64,000 nt of DNA from JAEUQQ01 sp963697285 (GTDB lineage Bacteria > Acidobacteriota > Vicinamibacteria > Vicinamibacterales > JAFNAJ01), in NCBI GenBank assembly GCA_963697285.1, contig CAVONI010000005.1, positions 1 to 64,000 of the forward strand, given 5' to 3'. The translations under genes and the position numbers were made by a program. Positions 60,715 to 64,000 of this stretch are shown here, one piece after another; positions within the stretch are counted from its first letter, which is position 1; each line of letters begins with the position of its first letter. A model generated the notes under the pieces. That model was not told the origin of the DNA. It ran no database searches and saw only the letters and a list, made by a program, of their open reading frames with translations.

Positions 60715-60760
60715 TACCCAATTCGTGGTATTGCGGCTGTCGTTCGACCTCTGTACAACT
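60715..60760 (+). promoter_or_regulatory. NarL-like 7-2-7 box and promoter (copy 2, TonB receptor)
   Basis: TACCCAATTCGTGGTA (60715-60730) differs from the box at 58050 at one base. TACAACT at 60754-60760 starts 39 bp after the box starts, the same spacing as in copy 1 (TAGAACT there). It lies 205 bp before the TonB receptor start, so the receptor would have its own activated promoter with a long leader. No other structure is evident in the 262-bp gap. Confidence 0.7.
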
Positions 60761-60965
60761 CCCCTCACCGTTCTTCTTCTATCCGTAGCTCGACGGTCGG
60801 CCCACCCCAGCGACGGGCGCGCCGCCCGCAGCACGTGTCATGCACCGTGCAGGTGCGCGCCATTCAGGGCGGCATGGTCGTGTCGTGTACACACGCCGCG
60901 CCGGGCTCCTGTGCCGGGTCGGTTCGTGCCGCCAACCGGCGGCAATTGAAAGTCTGGGAGGAACC

Positions 60966-63926
60966 ATGAAGCGACGCCAACCCTCGTTCACGGCATCACT
61001 CGTCTCCGGTCTTCTGCTGGTCGGCCTCCTGGGCACGCTCGCCGCACCGGCCTCGGCACAGAACACGACCGGGGGCAGCATTGCCGGCGTCGTGAAGGAC
61101 GATTCCGGCGCGGTGTTGCCGGGCGTGACCGTCGAGGCCTCGAGCCCGGCCCTCATCGAAAAGGTGCGAACCGTCACCTCTGACGCGCAAGGCGTGTTCA
61201 AGATCGTCGATCTGCGGCCTGGCGTGTACGTGGTCACGTTCTCGCTGCCTGGATTCAGCATGTATCGCCGTGAGGGCGTCGAGTTGACGACCGGCTTCAC
61301 GGCCACCGTGAACGCGCTGATGCCGGTGGGTGCCCTCGAGGAGACCGTCACGGTATCGGGCGCCGCACCGCAGGTCGACACGCAGAACGTCATCCAGCAG
61401 AAGGTCCTCACGCGCGAACTGCGCGACTCGCTGCCGTTGCCGAGCAACTCGGGTGCGTACGTGATGATCATCCCGGGCGCGGTGCAGGCGGCCTCGAACC
61501 AGGACGTCGGCGGGAACATGGGCGAGAATCGCCAGCAGTTCACCGTGCACGGCAGCCGCACGAACGACTTCCAGCAACTGCGCGACGGCCAGTTCTTCGG
61601 CACCCTCGTGGCGGCAGGCAACTTCATGTCGAGCGTGAACCCGGCCACCATCGAAGAGGTGACGGTGCTGACCGGCGGCGGCCTGACGGCCGAGAGCGAG
61701 AGCGGCGGCGCCCAGATCAACGTCGTCGCCCGCGCGGGCGGCAACTCGTTCAGCGGCACACTGCAGGCCAACTTCAGCACCAAGGACCTGCAGGCCAACA
61801 ACCTCGACGACGACCTCCTCGCACGCGGCGTGACGACGTCGCCGTCCATCAAGTCGAACTACGAGATTGCAGGCGGCGTGGGTGGCCCGATCAAGCGCGA
61901 CTCGCTGTGGTTCTTCGGCAGTGCGCGTCGATGGGTCAGCCAGTCGTACCAGCCTGGCAACTACTTCAACAAGCTACAGGGAACCCTGTTCTACGAGCCT
62001 GACCTCGAACGTCCCGCTTACGAAGACAACTTCTACAACGAGATGACGGGACGGCTCACCTGGCAGGCCACGCGGAAGCACAAGTTCACCGGGATGTTCA
62101 GCAACGAGTACAACTGCAACTGCTACTTCGGCATCCAGTCAGGCACGCTCGCTCCCGAAGCCACGGGTGACGACCTCTACAAGCCGAACTGGCGCGCGCA
62201 GGGCTCGTGGACGTTCCCGGCGACCAACCGCCTGTTGTTCGAGGCGGGCGCGACAGTCGTCGAGGGCCTGATCGTCCGTCGCCTGACGGGCGGCACCTAC
62301 AACGACATCTCGGTGCTCGACACGGCCCGGAACTACCGCTATGGATCGGCCGGCAGTTCGATCACGACGTTCACGGCCGCCTGGGGACCCAAGGCGAGCG
62401 CGTTCGGGCAGTACAACATCCGCTTCGTGTCGTCGTACGTCACCGGCTCGCACGCGTTCAAGACGGGCGTGCAGTTCCGCGAGGGCCACAACGAACTCGA
62501 CCTCTTCATCAACAAGAACATCAGTTACACCTTCAGCGGCACCACGCCGCGGTCGGTCACCTACTTCGCCGGCCCGTACCAGTCGGCGGTGAAGCAGCAC
62601 ACGGTCGGGGCGTTCGTCCAGGACCAGTGGCGCATCGGCCGCCTCTCGCTCAACCTGGGCCTCCGATTCGACTACCTCAACGGCAGCATCCCCGACCAGA
62701 CGCTGCCGGCCGGCGACTACGTTCCCGCAAGGAGCTTCACGGCCGTCAAGGACGCACTGAACTGGAAGGACATCAACCCGCGGATCGGTGTCGCGCACGA
62801 TGTGTTCGGCAATGGCCGCACCGCCGTGAAGGCCTTCTTCGGCCGCTTCGTGAGCTTCCAGTCGAATGCCGGGTTGCTGTCGGCGCAGAACCCGTCGGCC
62901 GCGATGATCACGAGCTCGACGCGCACGTGGCTCGACGCCAACCGGGATTACATTCCGCAGGAGATCGAACTCGGGCCCCACTCCGCGGCCAACTTCGGGC
63001 AGCTCGGGCGGGCGACGACGTACGACGACGCGATCACGCAGGGCTGGCACGCGCGTGAGTACAGCTGGCAGGGATCGGTCACCCTGCAGCACGAACTGCG
63101 GCGGAACCTGTCGGTCAACATCGGCTACTTCCGCACCTGGTACAACAACTTCACCGTCACCGACAACCGCGCCATCACCCCGAAGGACTTCGATCCGTAC
63201 TGCATCACGGCGCCGAACGACGCGCGGCTGCCCAATGCCAACGAGTCGGTCTGTGGCTTCTACGACATCAAGCCCGCGGCATTCGGCCTGACCGACAACC
63301 TGGTCACCAGGGCGTCGAACTTCGGCGACCAGGAGGAGCGGTTCCACGGCGTGGACGTGACGTTCAATGCCCGTTTCGCTCGGAACACCCAGTTCTCGGG
63401 CGGCGTCAGCACCGGCTCCACACTCACCGACCGCTGCTTCGTCGTCGACTCACCGCAGGAGACGTACCAGTGCCGGATCGAGACCCCGTGGGGCGCCGGC
63501 ACGCAGGTGAAACTCGCCGCCGTGGTGGGCCTCCCGTGGGAGATCAAGACCAGCGTCACCTACCAGAACATCGCGAGCATCCCGCTCACCGCGAGCTACG
63601 TCGCGACCAATGCGGCCATCGCGCCGTCGCTCGGACGCAACCTCGGGCAGTGCCGTGGCAACGTCGTCTGCAACGGGACGACGACCGTCGAACTGATCCA
63701 GGCCAACTCGATCTTCCCCGAGGGGCGCAACAACCAGCTCAACGTCCGGCTGACCAGGGTCTTCCGCGTGATGGGCGCGCGAGTCGAACCACAGGTCGAC
63801 ATCTTCAACCTGTTGAACTCGAACGACGTGCTGGTGATGAACACGCGCTACGGCAACGCCTGGCAGAATGCCACGTCCATCCTGGCGCCCCGCGTCTTCA
63901 AGTTCGGCGTGCAGGTGAACTTCTGA
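60966..63926 (+). CDS. TonB-dependent receptor, Oar-like, with carboxypeptidase-regulatory domain (second)
   Basis: An outer-membrane receptor of 986 residues: signal peptide (SLVSGLLLVGLLGTLAAPASAQ), carboxypeptidase-regulatory domain (IAGVVKDDSGAVLPGVTVEA, about 38-115), plug with ETVTVSGAAPQVDT and a truncated plug core, and a 22-strand-type barrel ending VFKFGVQVNF with the C-terminal aromatic residue for barrel assembly. It shares layout but low identity with the receptor at 46302-49181. GGGAGG lies upstream of ATG 60966. It is probably activated by the NarL-family regulator together with the MBL-fold and CoA-transferase genes. Confidence 0.93.
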   Translation: MKRRQPSFTASLVSGLLLVGLLGTLAAPASAQNTTGGSIAGVVKDDSGAVLPGVTVEASSPALIEKVRTVTSDAQGVFKIVDLRPGVYVVTFSLPGFSMYRREGVELTTGFTATVNALMPVGALEETVTVSGAAPQVDTQNVIQQKVLTRELRDSLPLPSNSGAYVMIIPGAVQAASNQDVGGNMGENRQQFTVHGSRTNDFQQLRDGQFFGTLVAAGNFMSSVNPATIEEVTVLTGGGLTAESESGGAQINVVARAGGNSFSGTLQANFSTKDLQANNLDDDLLARGVTTSPSIKSNYEIAGGVGGPIKRDSLWFFGSARRWVSQSYQPGNYFNKLQGTLFYEPDLERPAYEDNFYNEMTGRLTWQATRKHKFTGMFSNEYNCNCYFGIQSGTLAPEATGDDLYKPNWRAQGSWTFPATNRLLFEAGATVVEGLIVRRLTGGTYNDISVLDTARNYRYGSAGSSITTFTAAWGPKASAFGQYNIRFVSSYVTGSHAFKTGVQFREGHNELDLFINKNISYTFSGTTPRSVTYFAGPYQSAVKQHTVGAFVQDQWRIGRLSLNLGLRFDYLNGSIPDQTLPAGDYVPARSFTAVKDALNWKDINPRIGVAHDVFGNGRTAVKAFFGRFVSFQSNAGLLSAQNPSAAMITSSTRTWLDANRDYIPQEIELGPHSAANFGQLGRATTYDDAITQGWHAREYSWQGSVTLQHELRRNLSVNIGYFRTWYNNFTVTDNRAITPKDFDPYCITAPNDARLPNANESVCGFYDIKPAAFGLTDNLVTRASNFGDQEERFHGVDVTFNARFARNTQFSGGVSTGSTLTDRCFVVDSPQETYQCRIETPWGAGTQVKLAAVVGLPWEIKTSVTYQNIASIPLTASYVATNAAIAPSLGRNLGQCRGNVVCNGTTTVELIQANSIFPEGRNNQLNVRLTRVFRVMGARVEPQVDIFNLLNSNDVLVMNTRYGNAWQNATSILAPRVFKFGVQVNF

Positions 63927-63956
63927 GGCTACGTCACCCCTGCTCCTGATTCCCTG

Positions 63957-63982
63957 GCCGCGCGCCACGACCGGCGCGCGGC
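63957..63982 (+). terminator. Terminator-like hairpin after the second TonB receptor
   Basis: A perfect 10-bp GC-rich stem (GCCGCGCGCC / GGCGCGCGGC) with a 6-base loop, 31 bp after the stop codon, followed by a short pyrimidine run (AGTCCTTTC). It is a plausible transcription terminator for the receptor gene. Confidence 0.7.
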
Positions 63983-64000
63983 AGTCCTTTCACGTCCATT

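Overview
The window is high-GC DNA (estimated by eye at 65-70%) from what looks like an Acidobacteriota genome, probably the Vicinamibacteria / subdivision 6 branch. The indicators are two Oar-like TonB receptors with an N-terminal carboxypeptidase-regulatory domain, a propeller-type sensor kinase, a Tat-exported metallo-beta-lactamase-fold protein, a DUF5117-type metalloprotease, a PknB-like kinase and a PEP-CTERM protein. The taxonomic call is inference from gene content. No rRNA, tRNA, CRISPR array or intact mobile element was recognised.

Layout. 1-2.2 kb: a Ser/Thr kinase running off the left edge and an enoyl-CoA hydratase. 2.3-19 kb: three giant secreted proteins, all on the minus strand: an M64-type metallopeptidase, a three-propeller protein and an HExxH metallopeptidase. 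All three end in the same four-repeat 'LAEG' module, and all three are broken by single-base frameshifts. 19.3-26.1 kb: an aminopeptidase-like protein, a HEPN/MNT (HepT-MntA) toxin-antitoxin pair, an M14 carboxypeptidase, a secreted nuclease and a GHMP sugar kinase. 26.3-31.5 kb: a GH36 alpha-galactosidase, a small alarmone hydrolase, and an ARPP-1-domain protein divergent from a DEDD exonuclease. 31.8-35.6 kb: a PEP-CTERM protein, a truncated phage-tail-tube remnant and a frameshifted zinc metalloprotease, with REP-like palindromes after two stop codons. 35.7-49.2 kb: an IclR regulator divergent from a thiolase / acyl-CoA synthetase / aromatic-acid transporter operon, then an opposing cluster of TonB receptor, M28 peptidase, CoA-transferase and M28 peptidase. 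49.5-52.6 kb: a peptidoglycan-hydrolase relic, a PHP phosphoesterase and a Tat-exported 5'-nucleotidase. 52.6-63.9 kb: an SLC13 transporter, a NarL-type two-component system, a metallo-beta-lactamase-fold protein, a two-subunit CoA-transferase and a second TonB receptor.

Two regulatory circuits can be read from the DNA. First, a composite operator CGAAC-N4-GTTCG-N5-CGAAC lies between the IclR gene and the thiolase operon. It recurs, with identical spacing and matching orientation, upstream of the TonB receptor at 49.2 kb, so the IclR protein probably controls both the uptake cluster and the aromatic degradation operon. Second, a NarL-like 7-2-7 box, TACCCAATTCGKGGTA, lies upstream of both the metallo-beta-lactamase / CoA-transferase genes and the second TonB receptor. 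In both places it sits exactly 39 bp from a matching TASAACT -10-like element. The adjacent NarL-family response regulator is the natural candidate activator.

The most novel structural feature is the 7.6-13.4 kb gene. Its 21 short repeats fall into three blocks of exactly seven, each followed by an InlB-type domain, which suggests three seven-bladed propellers on a stalk. Its C-terminal DNA is nearly identical to that of its neighbour, consistent with gene conversion.
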